Shown: piece after piece, positions 1-6,920 of the stretch
Position numbering within the stretch: the first letter of the stretch is position 1
How the letters are laid out: each line of letters begins with the position of its first letter
Source: an uncultured Clostridia bacterium
GTDB taxonomy: Bacteria; Bacillota; Clostridia; Christensenellales; Borkfalkiaceae
Assembly (NCBI GenBank): GCA_947626685.1
Contig: CANQTD010000008.1
Location: forward strand, 1 to 58,158
Reading direction: 5' to 3'
Length of the DNA: 58,158 nucleotides
Position numbers and translations under genes: made by a program
The notes under the pieces: generated by a model
Databases searched by the model: none
What the model saw: only the letters and a program-made list of their open reading frames with translations
Told to the model about the DNA's origin: nothing

Positions 1-315
1 ATCGTCATCGTAATGGCTCTTATTGCAAGCATAACCTTGATTTTGATTGCAGGTCTTATCGATATGGCGGTATGGTTAAAAATTACTTCTATCGTAATTG
101 CGGTGATTTTGTTGGTGTGTGGGATTACCGTTGCAATCTTACTCGATAGAGATGCGGGCGCTTTTGAGTGTCCGCACTGCGGCGAGCGGTTTGTTCCGAC
201 TGCCACCGCGTATGTGTTTGCAATGCACGGGATTACTTGGAGAAGATTGCGCTGTCCTAAATGCCACAAAAAGGGATTTTGTAAGAAAAGATTGAGCCGA
301 GAAAATGAAGAATGA
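1..315 (+). CDS. Small membrane protein with C-terminal zinc ribbon, 5' end probably outside the window
   Basis: The first ATG is at 13, but the frame is open to base 1 (codons for I-V-I-V precede it), the hydrophobic segment already begins there, and no Shine-Dalgarno site is visible. The gene is therefore probably cut by the window edge. Visible parts are two hydrophobic segments (about residues 2-20 and 23-44 counted from the ATG) and a zinc ribbon with the pairs CPHC and CPKC, followed by a basic tail. Function is unknown; similar TM-plus-zinc-ribbon tails occur in small clostridial proteins that may carry another N-terminal domain. An intrinsic terminator follows directly. The region is AT-richer than the core genes, which fits accessory DNA. 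Confidence 0.6.
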   Translation: MVIVMALIASITLILIAGLIDMAVWLKITSIVIAVILLVCGITVAILLDRDAGAFECPHCGERFVPTATAYVFAMHGITWRRLRCPKCHKKGFCKKRLSRENEE

Positions 316-324
316 AAAATAGAA

Positions 325-364
325 AACCCCGCCGACGGAGCAAAATGCTCTGTCGGCGGGGTTT
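325..364 (+). terminator. Intrinsic terminator after the zinc-ribbon gene
   Basis: A long GC-rich hairpin (arms CCCCGCCGACGGAGC and GCTCTGTCGGCGGGG, loop AAAAT) is flanked by AAAA and TTT, so it could work in both directions. Confidence 0.8.
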
Positions 365-397
365 ATAATGAAATCTTTGGCGTGATACCCGCCTCGC

Positions 398-426
398 TTG
401 ATTTTTGTCCCTGTTTATGGTACAAT
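398..426 (+). promoter_or_regulatory. Sigma-A promoter of the YdeI-like gene
   Basis: TTGATT (398-403), a 17 bp spacer, and TACAAT (421-426). Transcription would begin near 433, giving a leader of about 38 nt before the ATG at 471. Confidence 0.7.
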
Positions 427-470
427 TACAGCGATAAACAGGAATTTAGCGGAGCAAAACACCAAAAGAA

Positions 471-1043
471 ATGGAAGTGAAAAATTTACTCGGCGCGAAA
501 AACAGGGACGAATTTCGGGCATGGCTTGAAGATAACCACGCAACAGAAAGCGAATGTTGGGCGGTTGTAAAGCGCGGCAGACCGCTGAGCGGCGACACTT
601 TTTGGTATGTGGATGCTGTTGAGGAAGCGTTGTGTTTCGGTTGGATAGACAGTACGACCAAAAAATTATCAAACGGCGTTACGGCTCAAAAATTTGCGCC
701 GCGCAAAAAAGGGAGTTTGTGGTCGGAACTTAACAAAGAGCGATGCCGCAGAATGGAAAGGCTCGGCAAAATGACGGATGCGGGGCGCACCGTTCTTCCC
801 GACATGTCCGAAAGCGGTTTTGTAATAGACGAAGCCATTTTGAAAGCATTGCAATCGGACGGAGAAGTATGGTCGAATTTCCAAAAATTCCCTGATTTAT
901 ATAAAAGAGTTCGGATTGATACCATTCAAATCAAAAAGAAAATACCCGTTTTATTTCAAAGTCGATTGGAAAAATTCATTTGTAATACTCGGCAGGGCAT
1001 TATGTATGGCGAATGGAATGACGGCGGAAGATTGCTATATTAG
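471..1043 (+). CDS. YdeI/OmpD-associated (bacteriocin-protection-like) family protein
   Basis: This 190-residue protein matches the YdeI/YdhG-like family by pattern: an N-terminal W-L-E-x-N segment, the block around residues 50-60 with FGWIDS, a Lys-rich R-K-K-G-S-L-W-S motif, and the closing MYGEWNDGGRLL. Length and ends look complete. Family members have been linked to protection against antimicrobial peptides or left unassigned, so the role here is inferred only. It has its own promoter at 398-426 and a hairpin terminator at 1068-1100. It lies just 3' of a tRNA-Leu gene on the opposite strand and is AT-richer than the core, both hints of horizontal acquisition. Confidence 0.75.
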   Translation: MEVKNLLGAKNRDEFRAWLEDNHATESECWAVVKRGRPLSGDTFWYVDAVEEALCFGWIDSTTKKLSNGVTAQKFAPRKKGSLWSELNKERCRRMERLGKMTDAGRTVLPDMSESGFVIDEAILKALQSDGEVWSNFQKFPDLYKRVRIDTIQIKKKIPVLFQSRLEKFICNTRQGIMYGEWNDGGRLLY

Positions 1044-1067
1044 ATTTCAATTTGGAGAAGTACAAGG

Positions 1068-1100
1068 AAGGCGAGGGCCGTTTGTCCTCGTCTTTTGCAT
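1068..1100 (+). terminator. Terminator hairpin, nearly repeated at 57979-58010
   Basis: The GCGAGG and CCTCG arms flank GCCGTTTGT, followed by TCTTTT. Almost the same roughly 32 bp sequence recurs at 57979-58010, again next to a tRNA-Leu gene. Confidence 0.65.
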
Positions 1101-1101
1101 A

Positions 1102-1140
1102 GAAAAAGACCAACCTAACTCGGTTCGAATTAGGTTGGTC
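1102..1140 (-). terminator. Terminator of tRNA-Leu(CAA)
   Basis: Read on the minus strand, an 11 bp stem (GACCAACCTAA with TTAGGTTGGTC) is followed by TTTTTC. It begins directly after the encoded CCA of the tRNA. Confidence 0.85.
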
Positions 1141-1141
1141 G

Positions 1142-1228
1142 TGGTGCCGGTGATCGGGGTCGAACCGATACGGTATCACTACCACAGGATTTTGAGTCCA
1201 GCGCGTCTGCCAATTCCACCACACCGGC
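1142..1228 (-). tRNA. tRNA-Leu (anticodon CAA)
   Basis: The minus strand folds as a long-variable-arm tRNA: acceptor GCCGGTG/CACCGGC, discriminator A, encoded CCA at 1142-1144, D-arm segment GGCAGACGCG, anticodon loop CTCAAAA with CAA at 1192-1194, and T-loop GGTTCGACCCC. One T-T mismatch sits in the anticodon stem. It is followed by its own terminator. Confidence 0.93.
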
Positions 1229-1308
1229 ATGTTTATCCTTATTATATCCGAAGAGAAGCAAAATTGCAAGTGTTTTTCGGCCGTAACGGGAAATTTACCG
1301 AAAACGCG

Positions 1309-2172
1309 TTACTTCGTGATCTTGGCGACGAAGAACCCTTCGTAGAGCTGCGTAGGCATAACGGCGACGGTCCCCTCCCGCGAGGGAAGGGTGGGGATCC
1401 CCTCGAAAGGCGCGATGGGAACGAGCCCGGCTTTCATTTCGGGCAGAACGCGCGCGAGCAGGAGTTCGTTTTCCTCCTTCAAAACCGAACAGGTCGAATA
1501 GACGAGCATTCCCCCCTTTTTCAGCAGCTTCAACGCCTTTTTGAGCAATCTCTCCTGCATCCGCACGCATTTTTCGAGGTATTTTTGCGAAAATCGGATC
1601 GGATTCGACGGCGAGGCCGTGCCCGTTCCCGTGCAGGGTGCGTCGAGCAGGATCTTGTCAAAGGAGAGAAAGTCGTCGAGTTCGGCGGCGTCGCAGCGCA
1701 TGGCGCTAACGCGGGACGCCCCCTGTCTTTCGAGATTGAATTTCAATCTTTCGAAGCGGATCTTATCCCGCTCGCAGGCGGTGACGAGGGCTTTGCCGCC
1801 GGAGAGAGAAAGGAGCTGGGTGGTCTTTCCCCCGGGCGCGGCGGTCATATCGAGAATGCTCTCCCCCGCTTTCGGTTCGAGGTAGAGGGGCGGTAGCATG
1901 GAGGAAAGGCTCTGCATGTAGATCTTTCCCTCGCGGAAGAGCGCGGTCTCCTGAAGGGCCGCCTCCCGCTCCCCTCTCAAAACGAATGCCGCCTCGTACC
2001 ACGGAACGCGTTCAAGCTCAAACCCCGATAATGCAAAAAGCACTTCGGAGACGGTGGTCTTCAAAGTGTTTGCACGGAAAGTGACGGGGCGGTCCGAAGA
2101 GAACCCCGTCCTGATGTTTTCTGCTGTCTCCGCGCCGTACGAACGGGCGCAGAGCGCGTACAACTCTTCCAT
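1309..2172 (-). CDS. RsmB/RsmF-type 16S rRNA (cytosine-C5) methyltransferase
   Basis: This SAM-dependent NOL1/NOP2/Sun family enzyme methylates cytosine C5 in rRNA. Visible motifs are the SAM-binding DMTAAPGGKTTQL, motif IV DAPCTGTG and motif VI YSTCSV with the catalytic cysteine, in the usual order. It is short (about 287 residues): the catalytic domain is present, but there is no NusB-like N-terminal domain as in RsmB and no clear PUA tail. I chose ATG 2172 because it overlaps the stop of the upstream flavodoxin gene as TGATG, indicating translational coupling. An in-frame GTG at 2193 would sit directly on an AAGGA sequence and is less likely. Confidence 0.85.
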   Translation of the reverse strand: MEELYALCARSYGAETAENIRTGFSSDRPVTFRANTLKTTVSEVLFALSGFELERVPWYEAAFVLRGEREAALQETALFREGKIYMQSLSSMLPPLYLEPKAGESILDMTAAPGGKTTQLLSLSGGKALVTACERDKIRFERLKFNLERQGASRVSAMRCDAAELDDFLSFDKILLDAPCTGTGTASPSNPIRFSQKYLEKCVRMQERLLKKALKLLKKGGMLVYSTCSVLKEENELLLARVLPEMKAGLVPIAPFEGIPTLPSREGTVAVMPTQLYEGFFVAKITK

Positions 2173-2645
2173 CAGCCGATGAGCGTGAGCCACTCCTTGA
2201 TGTCGTTTTCAGACGTCTGCTGGATGCGGTCCTCGAAGAGCACGCTGAGCACGGGAGCGACCTCCGCGCCTTTGAGCGCCTTTCTGAAATCGCTGGGCGT
2301 ATGGCCGAGCGTGCCGCCGTTCGTGGCGAAAGGATAGACCTTTTTGCCAGTCCAGTCCAACGATCTCATGAAAGTTTTCATTGCGGGAGCGAACGACGAC
2401 CACCACACGGGAGTGCCGAGAATGACGGCGTCGTATTTATCGAGATTGACGCGGAACGGATAGAGTTGGGGAACATATCCGACTTTGACTTCCTGCTTTG
2501 CGAGACCGAGAAGGACATCGTAATCGTCGGGATATGTTTTTACGGTGCGGACTTCCAAAATATCTGCTTTGAGATTTCTCGCGATGCGGCGGGCAACGGC
2601 GCGTGTATTTCCACTGTGCGAATAGTAAACAACCAAAATTTTCAT
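2172..2645 (-). CDS. Flavodoxin family protein
   Basis: A flavodoxin-like FMN-binding electron carrier or NAD(P)H-quinone reductase-like protein of 157 residues. The N-terminus (MKILVVYYSHSGNTRAVA) carries the phosphate-binding S-H-S-G-N-T loop, and a later segment with G-T-P-V-W-W-S matches the isoalloxazine-contacting loop. The start at 2645 is preceded by GGAGGAGAAAAAG; eight upstream codons in frame lie in the promoter and are excluded. It is first in an operon with the rRNA methyltransferase. Soluble cytoplasmic; partner redox proteins are not identifiable here. Confidence 0.85.
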   Translation of the reverse strand: MKILVVYYSHSGNTRAVARRIARNLKADILEVRTVKTYPDDYDVLLGLAKQEVKVGYVPQLYPFRVNLDKYDAVILGTPVWWSSFAPAMKTFMRSLDWTGKKVYPFATNGGTLGHTPSDFRKALKGAEVAPVLSVLFEDRIQQTSENDIKEWLTLIG

Positions 2646-2667
2646 CTTTTTCTCCTCCGTCGCATTC

Positions 2668-2696
2668 ATTATATCATACTTTTAAGAAATTGTAAA
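2668..2696 (-). promoter_or_regulatory. Sigma-A promoter of the flavodoxin operon
   Basis: On the minus strand, TTTACA (2691-2696), a 17 bp spacer and TATAAT (2668-2673), 22 nt upstream of the flavodoxin ATG. Confidence 0.8.
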
Positions 2697-2748
2697 TATT
2701 TGGAATGAAATTTTTTGGCGATTTTTCCAAAAATTTTGTGCGGTAGAC

Positions 2749-2780
2749 ATAAAATCCCGCGACCATGTCGCGGGATTTAC
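2749..2780 (-). terminator. Terminator downstream of the CobW-type gene pair
   Basis: The hairpin AAATCCCGCGAC/GTCGCGGGATTT with a 3 nt loop lies about 110 nt downstream of the stop at 2890. A short T stretch follows on the minus strand. Confidence 0.65.
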
Positions 2781-2889
2781 CTATACATAAGAGGTCAAGG
2801 CATTTTTCATCGTCTTAGACGATCGGCTCCGTTTTTGCGCTTACGGGCTCTTCCGTAACTGTAAAAACGCGGCTTTTTTTCGTAAAAAA

Positions 2890-3834
2890 TCAGAAGAACG
2901 TCGCGACTTCTTCCTCGGGCGGCTGCGCATATTCGAGCGCGCTCGCTTTCAGAACGGGACCCTTTTGCCCGTAGATGGAATGGTAGGCGATGTCGATGCG
3001 GGCCGTGACCGTGACCCAATCGCGCGTTCTGAGCGGGAGCGGGGAGGCATGCAGACAGACGAGCCCGCTGTATTGGATATCCGCCTCGCAGCACGTCATG
3101 ATATGGCGGCCTATGACGATCGTTCCCTTCTTCATCGACTTGTCGACGGCGACGAGCCCCTTGAAGCGCACCACTTTCCCCCTGTACTTTTCCGTCTCCT
3201 CCGCAAGGTCGCGGTAAAAGAAGGCAAAATCGCGGTCCTCGATCTCGATGATAGGCGCGTCGATATCGAAGGGAAGCGGATCGACGATCTCGTCGTACAC
3301 GGCCTGCCCGTTCTCGTACTCATAGACGATATTCGGCCGCCGCGTCATGGCGCGCACCGTTTTGTGGAATTCTTCCTGCGAAAAGCGGTCGCTGAAACGG
3401 TTGAAAACGGCCATGTCGCAAAACTGCAATTTGTCGTAGACGAGTTGGCGCATGTTTTTGTTGTAGGACAAAAACGTCGGGGATTCGAAAAAGGTCATGA
3501 CCTGCGCGATCAGCCAGCCGTCGGGCATAGCCTCGAACAGCTGTTGGACGAGAAGCATTCCGTTGTACTCCACCACGACGCGCTCGGGCTTGAACTTTTT
3601 TTGGATCCTGCCGAGCGTCTCCGCGTTGAGATCTTCCTGCGAAACGTGCTCGATCGTGAAATTTTCCACGGCAAAGCGGGAAGGATCGTATTCCTCCTCC
3701 CCCTCTTCGCACACGAGGAGCAGCGTGCGCTCATGGCGGTCGTCGAACCGCTCGTCCTCAAACGTCTCCTGAATGAATTTCGTTTTCCCGGAATCGAGGA
3801 AGCCGAGAAAGAGATAAACGGGGATCTCCTGCAT
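2890..3834 (-). CDS. CobW-like P-loop GTPase fused to a TIGR03943-type C-terminal domain
   Basis: Residues 5-20 carry a G3E-family Walker A motif (GFLDSGKTKF), and the N-terminal half resembles CobW/HypB/UreG nucleotide-binding domains, though the CxCC metal motif is missing. The C-terminal third, from about residue 215, resembles the domain of the YcgQ/TIGR03943 proteins (R-F-K-G-L-V, G-R-H-I-M-T-C-C, then a W-V-T-V-T-A strand). Such proteins are usually found with metal-responsive GTPases and a YcgR-like permease. Here the partner GTPase lies 3 bp upstream, but no permease gene is visible. The role in metal (zinc) supply is inferred from this pairing. Confidence 0.75.
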   Translation of the reverse strand: MQEIPVYLFLGFLDSGKTKFIQETFEDERFDDRHERTLLLVCEEGEEEYDPSRFAVENFTIEHVSQEDLNAETLGRIQKKFKPERVVVEYNGMLLVQQLFEAMPDGWLIAQVMTFFESPTFLSYNKNMRQLVYDKLQFCDMAVFNRFSDRFSQEEFHKTVRAMTRRPNIVYEYENGQAVYDEIVDPLPFDIDAPIIEIEDRDFAFFYRDLAEETEKYRGKVVRFKGLVAVDKSMKKGTIVIGRHIMTCCEADIQYSGLVCLHASPLPLRTRDWVTVTARIDIAYHSIYGQKGPVLKASALEYAQPPEEEVATFF

Positions 3835-3837
3835 AGC

Positions 3838-4905
3838 TTATCCCAAGAACAAAGATTTGAGCGCGTCCTCGCGCAGCCCGCAGCCGATCACGCAGAGCCT
3901 GCCCGTCACGGCGGGAGAGCCGGTGCGGATGTCCGTCTCCCCGGGGACAAAGTCGAAATAGAGCCAGCCGCCCTCTCCGTCCACGATCCCCTTCGCGCGC
4001 AGGATCTGGCCGTATTCGCCGCTGTCGAGCGCGGAAAGAGCCGCCGAAAGCCCCTCTTTCGTGAACTTTTTCGCCGTCTCCGTGCCCCAGCTCGAAAAGA
4101 TCTCGTCCGCATGGTGATGGTGGCATTCGCAATCGGGATCGTCGCACTCTTCCCCATCCTCATGGTGGTGATGGTGATGATGCTCATGTTCGTCATCGTC
4201 CTCATCGTGATGATGGTGTTCATGCTCGTGCTCGTCATCGTCCTCGTCGTGATGATGATGGTGTTCGTGCGCGTGCTCATGGGCCTCCCGCGCGAGTTTT
4301 TCGAGCTCGGCCTGCATGCTCTCCGTCTGCTCGATCGCCGCGAGGATCTCCTTTCCGCCGAGGTCGTCCCAATCGGTGGTGACGATCGTGACTTTGGTGT
4401 GCTCTTTCAAAAGGGCGACGGCCTCTTCCACCTTCTTCGCGTCCGAGGTGTGCGAGAGCACGATACAGCTTGCGTTTTCCACTTGGTCGAGGAAGAACTC
4501 CCCGAAATTTTTGAGATAGACGCGGCACTTTTTCGCGTCTACGACGGTGCAGAACGCATTCAGCTTGCTGTCGGGAACGTTGGCGCGGCGGACGGCCTTG
4601 ATGACGTCGGAGAGCTTTCCGACGCCGGACGGTTCGATCACGATGCGCTCGGGCGCGAACCGCTCCGCAACTTCGCAGAGAGCTTTGGAGAAATCCCCCA
4701 CGAGGGAGCAGCAGATGCAGCCCGAGTTCATCTCGGTGATCTCGATGCCGGCGTCGCGGAGGAACCCGCCGTCTACGCCGATCTCGCCGAACTCATTCTC
4801 GATGAGCACGATCTTCTCGCCGCTGTACGCTTCCTTGATGAGTTTTTTGATGAGCGTTGTCTTTCCCGCGCCCAAAAAGCCGGAAAAAATATCGATTTTG
4901 ATCAT
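3838..4905 (-). CDS. CobW/ZNG1-type GTPase metallochaperone with His-rich stretch
   Basis: A G3E-family GTPase of 355 residues. Walker A is GFLGAGKTTL (residues 9-18), followed by E-N-E-F-G-E and the family metal motif CICC at about 63-66. Residues about 208-268 form an extreme His/Asp/Glu-rich stretch with several runs of four or more histidines and a D-C-E-C pair, a typical metal store or delivery arm. The C-terminal part resembles the CobW C-terminal domain. Known relatives move zinc or cobalt to client enzymes under metal limitation. It is co-transcribed with the GTPase at 2890-3834. No clear Zur box is visible upstream. Confidence 0.88.
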   Translation of the reverse strand: MIKIDIFSGFLGAGKTTLIKKLIKEAYSGEKIVLIENEFGEIGVDGGFLRDAGIEITEMNSGCICCSLVGDFSKALCEVAERFAPERIVIEPSGVGKLSDVIKAVRRANVPDSKLNAFCTVVDAKKCRVYLKNFGEFFLDQVENASCIVLSHTSDAKKVEEAVALLKEHTKVTIVTTDWDDLGGKEILAAIEQTESMQAELEKLAREAHEHAHEHHHHHDEDDDEHEHEHHHHDEDDDEHEHHHHHHHEDGEECDDPDCECHHHHADEIFSSWGTETAKKFTKEGLSAALSALDSGEYGQILRAKGIVDGEGGWLYFDFVPGETDIRTGSPAVTGRLCVIGCGLREDALKSLFLG

Positions 4906-5097
4906 GTTTCTGCCTTCTATTATGTCCTACGATAAGGTTTTTTTTTACGTTTTCTGTCCCGAAACAGAAGCGGGCGGGGAGCAATTTAAGATTCGCTCGC
5001 TTCGCTCGGAATGAGGACGTGCTTCACGGTACTTGCTTGTCTGCAGAAGCGACCGCGAGGATGCGCTCCGTTTATGCACAGAGCGCGTTTCCTCACG

Positions 5098-5140
5098 ACG
5101 TTTCTTTTCGAAGCAACGCGAGCAAAGAAACGCGTGAAAC
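5098..5140 (-). other. Imperfect hairpin after the M29 aminopeptidase gene
   Basis: Read on the minus strand, arms CACGCGTTTCTTT and AAAGAAACGTCGTG pair imperfectly around a 15 nt loop. No T-run follows, so it is a weak terminator or mRNA-stabilising stem at best. The rest of the 235 bp gap to 4905 shows only short self-complementary pieces. Confidence 0.35.
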
Positions 5141-6370
5141 TTATATCGCCCAATTTCCGTCCTTGAAGATCTGCACGCGCTCGCCGTTCTTCGTAATGCC
5201 GACGATCTCGAGATCTTTGCTTCCGATCATGAAATCGACGTGGATCATGCTGTCGTTGATGCCCTTCTCGCGGATCTCGCCGAGCGTGAGATCTTCGTAC
5301 CCTTTCAGGCACTCGTTGAACCCTCTGCCGAGCGCGAGGTGGCAGCTCGCATTCTCATCGAACAGCGTGTTGTAGTAGAGGATGCCCTGATTGTTGATGG
5401 GAGAATCGTAGGCGATGAGCGCGCACTCGCCGAGCATTTTTGCGCCTTCGTCCATCGAGATCATCTTTTCGAGCAGGTGCTGGTTCTTCTCCGCCTTCAC
5501 CTCGACGACTTTGCCGCCTTCGAAGCGCACGGAGAAATTCTCGATGAGCTCGCCCTGATAGGAGAGCGGCTTTGTGGAGTAGACGATCCCCTCCGCTTCG
5601 CCCGCCTTCGGGGAGATGAAGATCTCTTCGGAGGGAATGTTGGGGTTGAAATACGCGCCTTCGATCGTCTCCTCTCCGCCCCCGCAGAAGCGGCTGTCGG
5701 GAATGAGGCCGACTTTGAGGTCTGTCCCGTTCGAGGACTTGTATTCGAGAGCGGTGAGTTTCAAACGGTTCAGATAGTCGCAGCGGGTCGCGAGCTCATC
5801 GTTGTGGCGCAGCCATTCGCGCACGGGATCCGCCCCGTCCGCATGGGAAGCCTCGAGAATGCAATCCCAGAGTTTATTGACCGCGGTATTGCCCAATTTG
5901 AGATCGGGGAACACCTTTTTCGCCCACGCTTCGCCGGGAACGGCCGCGATACACCACTGGTATTTGTTCTCCATCTCGTCGCGGTAAGGCTTGGTGACCT
6001 TTGTGCGGGCATGGCGGACGGCGGTGAATTTCTCCTGGTCCACGCCTGCCAGCCCGTCGGGATCGGAGGATTCGAGATAGAGCATCGCGGGGAGCTCCTT
6101 TTTGCGGAGTTCGAGCTTCTCGATCTCCCACTTCTCGAACTTTTCGAGCGAAGCCTGCTTCTGATACTTATAGTGAAGCGGAACAAGCCCCTGGTGCGAC
6201 CACTCCACCGTCACTTTGCCCGCTCCCGCGCGGTAAAGCTCTTCGACGCACATTTCGACGAACTCGGGCTGGTCGAGCTCCGCCTGGATCACGACCCACT
6301 GTCCGCGCTTGACGTTGACGCCGACTTTGGCAAGAAGTTTGGCGTATCTTCTGAGTTGCATTTTGTTCAT
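5141..6370 (-). CDS. M29 family aminopeptidase (AmpS/PepS type)
   Basis: This 409-residue protein matches the M29 thermophilic-aminopeptidase family in length and motifs: R-Y-A-K-L-L-x-K-V-G-V-N at the N-terminus, P-N-I-P-S-E-E-I-F at about 245, a G-E-C-A-L-I segment near 315, and H-V-D-F-M-I-G near 380 that provides metal ligands. Such enzymes are cytoplasmic, metal-dependent exopeptidases that remove N-terminal residues from peptides. ATG 6370 is preceded by GAGAGGT at good spacing. It lies 28 bp downstream of nrdG on the same strand and may be read with it. Confidence 0.9.
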   Translation of the reverse strand: MNKMQLRRYAKLLAKVGVNVKRGQWVVIQAELDQPEFVEMCVEELYRAGAGKVTVEWSHQGLVPLHYKYQKQASLEKFEKWEIEKLELRKKELPAMLYLESSDPDGLAGVDQEKFTAVRHARTKVTKPYRDEMENKYQWCIAAVPGEAWAKKVFPDLKLGNTAVNKLWDCILEASHADGADPVREWLRHNDELATRCDYLNRLKLTALEYKSSNGTDLKVGLIPDSRFCGGGEETIEGAYFNPNIPSEEIFISPKAGEAEGIVYSTKPLSYQGELIENFSVRFEGGKVVEVKAEKNQHLLEKMISMDEGAKMLGECALIAYDSPINNQGILYYNTLFDENASCHLALGRGFNECLKGYEDLTLGEIREKGINDSMIHVDFMIGSKDLEIVGITKNGERVQIFKDGNWAI

Positions 6371-6398
6371 GGTTTACCTCTCAATTCGAATTTTATTT

Positions 6399-6920
6399 TT
6401 ACGGTAGATAAAGCGCGACTTTCCCCTCGCGCAGGGTCCGTTGCACGTCGATGACGCGCTGGTTGGAAGAGCCGCGGAATTTGAGACGGATGTCTTTGAG
6501 CTCCTCGACGAACGGGCCGTCCACGAGCACGTCGAGAAGGGAAATGAGCTCCCTCGTCACCTCGCAGTTTGCGTGCGGTTCCGCGATCTCCCCCTCCGAG
6601 AACGTATAGCCCGTGTAGCACCATACCGTCTTATCGGGGAAGCGGGCGCGAAATTCCTTTATAAACGGTAAAAGTCCGCGCTGGTTGGACGGCTCGAACG
6701 GATCCCCGCCGAGGAGCGACAGCCCGGATATGTAGTATGGAGAGACCGCCTCAAAAACCTCTTCGCGAAGTTCCTCCGTGAACGGTCTGCCGTATTCGAA
6801 ATCCCATGCGACGGCGTTGAAACAGTTTTTGCAGTGTCTCGTACAGCCTGAAACGAAGAGGGAGACGCGTACTCCCTCTCCGTTCGCGATATCTGTTTTC
6901 TTGATCTCCGCAATGTGCAT
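6399..6920 (-). CDS. nrdG: Anaerobic ribonucleoside-triphosphate reductase activating protein
   Basis: A radical SAM activase that installs the glycyl radical on NrdD. The cluster motif is CTRHCKNC (CX3CX2C) near residue 30, followed by G-G-D-P-F at about 72. At 173 residues it is a typical NrdG length. ATG 6920 overlaps the NrdD stop as TAATG, so the two are translationally coupled and share the nrdD promoter and NrdR sites. The longer frame upstream runs inside nrdD and is not the start. Confidence 0.93.
   Translation of the reverse strand: MHIAEIKKTDIANGEGVRVSLFVSGCTRHCKNCFNAVAWDFEYGRPFTEELREEVFEAVSPYYISGLSLLGGDPFEPSNQRGLLPFIKEFRARFPDKTVWCYTGYTFSEGEIAEPHANCEVTRELISLLDVLVDGPFVEELKDIRLKFRGSSNQRVIDVQRTLREGKVALYLP

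Noticed and set aside
4140..4270. ATG/GTG-rich simple repeat that looks like a microsatellite
   Set aside because: It encodes the His/Asp/Glu-rich arm of the CobW-type GTPase in frame.
2965..4935. Long open frame on the plus strand opposite the two CobW-type genes
   Set aside because: It mirrors the minus-strand genes, has no ribosome site, and its protein is low in complexity; typical of antisense frames in GC-rich codons. The same holds for 5240-6454, 6926-9121, 9541-12045, 12119-15751 and 25518-27539.
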